DNA from: Triglochin maritima
Lineage: Eukaryota > Streptophyta > Magnoliopsida > Alismatales > Juncaginaceae
Length of the DNA stretch: 64,000 nucleotides
Assembly: GCA_963682175.1 (NCBI GenBank)
Contig: OY821782.1
Span: forward strand, 890,501 to 954,500
Direction of reading: 5' to 3'
The notes below the pieces were generated by a model, which did not search any database, was not told the origin of the DNA, and worked only from the letters and a program-made list of their open reading frames with translations. Position numbers and translations under genes: made by a program. Position 1 is the first letter of the stretch. Each line of letters opens with the position of its first letter. This document shows, piece by piece, positions 62,994-64,000 of this stretch.

Positions 62994-64000
62994 TATCCAA
63001 ATATTAATTTGTGATATCTACTGGGTCAAGGTGGTTAACACGTGGCACGTCCGGAATGGAGAACATGCGTGGTGGAAATTGGCTTTTATGGATTAGAGAT
63101 TGTACTTTGTTAATTAATTACGTACTTATTCTTTGTGGTTTTGAAAGTAAAAAAAGCAATATTGTATAGATAATATTGTGCGGATATAAGAACAGGTTTG
63201 GACATTAGAATAATGGGAAGTGTGTTGTGTGAAACGACGGATCCATAACAAAATGATATAGTGGTCACCTTATAAGATTCTTATAGGCGGACACGGGCGT
63301 CCATGACGCACTAGTTTTTTAAACATATTTGTTTTTTTATACTTACGATCGACCCATTTTAAATATTGGGTCCTTAGCGGGAAGATGTCCCCTGCCCTGG
63401 GCGGCGAAACGAGTTGTTGGCAGCCCCATTCATTGGGGGGAACGTGTTCCCAATTTGTTGGTTTTTTAAATTTATTAAATAATGTTAATATATTTATTTT
63501 AAAGTCATTTTAATTTTTAAAATCTTTTTTTCTGAAAATATGTTTTTAATTTGTTTTTATTTTTTTTAAAAATAAATTTATTTATTTAACTCAGAATTTA
63601 CATTCAAATAATGTGAAAAGAAGGTAATGTAAGTGTGTAGGGGAGAAGAATGATATAAAATTATATTTTATTTTAGTTAGGCGTCCACTAAATATTTTCC
63701 ATATAAAATTACATCAAATATTTTCCTAATTAATATTCAAAAAAGTTAATATGCATTGTCACATGCCTAATAAACAAAGGAGATTTGGGAGGGGAGTGAT
63801 CACTTACCTACGTAACAAACCCCCCATCCACGACTAGCCTTCCATCACAAATTGTAATTTTTATTTTATTTTATTCTAAAATCAGTTTGATTTATAAAAA
63901 AATAAAAATATGTTTTTTAGTTTTTCTTATTTTAAAATTTAAAAAAAAAACTTTTAGGGTTTAGGGTTTAATGACATTGAGGGGAGAGAAAGTGTTTAAT
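62994..64000. other. AT-rich terminal region
   Basis: No gene. 63460-63600 and 63840-63960 have the same T/A-run style (AAATATGTTTTTAATTTG-like strings) as the palindromic transposon at 44572-46336 and may be part of a related element that continues past the window. Two to three TTTAGGG units at 63952-63970 are too few to be telomeric. Confidence 0.35.

Noticed and set aside
63952..63970. Telomere-like TTTAGGG repeats
   Set aside because: Only two to three units; such short telo-boxes are common in plant DNA and do not indicate a telomere.

Overview
The window is nuclear DNA from a flowering plant, most likely a eudicot. It is AT-rich, its genes have many short exons with GT-AG introns, and the genes belong to plant families: SnRK2 kinase, CDPK, neprosin-type proteases and a PPR fragment. 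The rest is mostly transposable elements. No organelle or bacterial features, CRISPR array or RNA genes were seen. All exon models were built by hand from frame continuity, splice dinucleotides and family knowledge; none was checked against transcripts.

Layout. 1-7.2 kb: a 6.26-kb Mutator-like element (MULE) with 64-bp TIRs and an 8-bp target duplication. It carries two convergent genes: an intact plant-mobile-domain (PMD) gene on the + strand and a MULE transposase with an OTU-like C-terminus on the - strand, the latter broken by three stops. 7.2-10.3 kb: transposon debris (a Ty3 RT scrap, FAR1-like and hAT remnants) and a 180-bp tandem repeat. 12.95-16.13 kb: an intact nine-exon SnRK2 gene. 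17.2-23.5 kb: a solo LTR holding a 4.2-kb inverted-repeat transposon. 23.8-31.1 kb: a PPR scrap, then a second, broken SnRK2 copy that is split by a Ty3/gypsy element, itself split by another solo LTR. 32.0-33.9 kb: a small stand-alone I9 (subtilisin-propeptide-like) inhibitor gene. 34.5-37.5 kb: a complete CPK4/11-type CDPK on the - strand. 39.8-42.7 kb: a small, probably mitochondrial protein on the - strand that I do not recognise. 44.4-52.3 and 55.5-58.1 kb: tandem neprosin-domain genes. The first is frameshifted and its introns carry a palindromic transposon, a TRIM-like element and a solo LTR; the second is intact. A decayed copia element lies between them. 58-64 kb: a copia remnant (gag plus LTR) interrupted by a fourth solo LTR, a CACTA-like MITE and AT-rich sequence.

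Two observations stand out. First, the MULE carries a mirrored 33-bp palindromic minisatellite in the first intron of each of its two convergent genes. Second, a family of long solo LTRs (four copies, each with a 5-bp target duplication or a near match) carries dense clusters of the 10-bp palindrome CGGTCGACCG. Variants of this motif also occur in an unrelated foldback element and in another repeat near 38.5 kb.

Host genes that look able to work: SnRK2 (stress and ABA signalling kinase), CPK4/11-type CDPK (calcium sensor kinase), I9 inhibitor, the mitochondrial small protein and neprosin gene B. They share no obvious pathway, except that SnRK2 and CDPK kinases both act in ABA and osmotic signalling.
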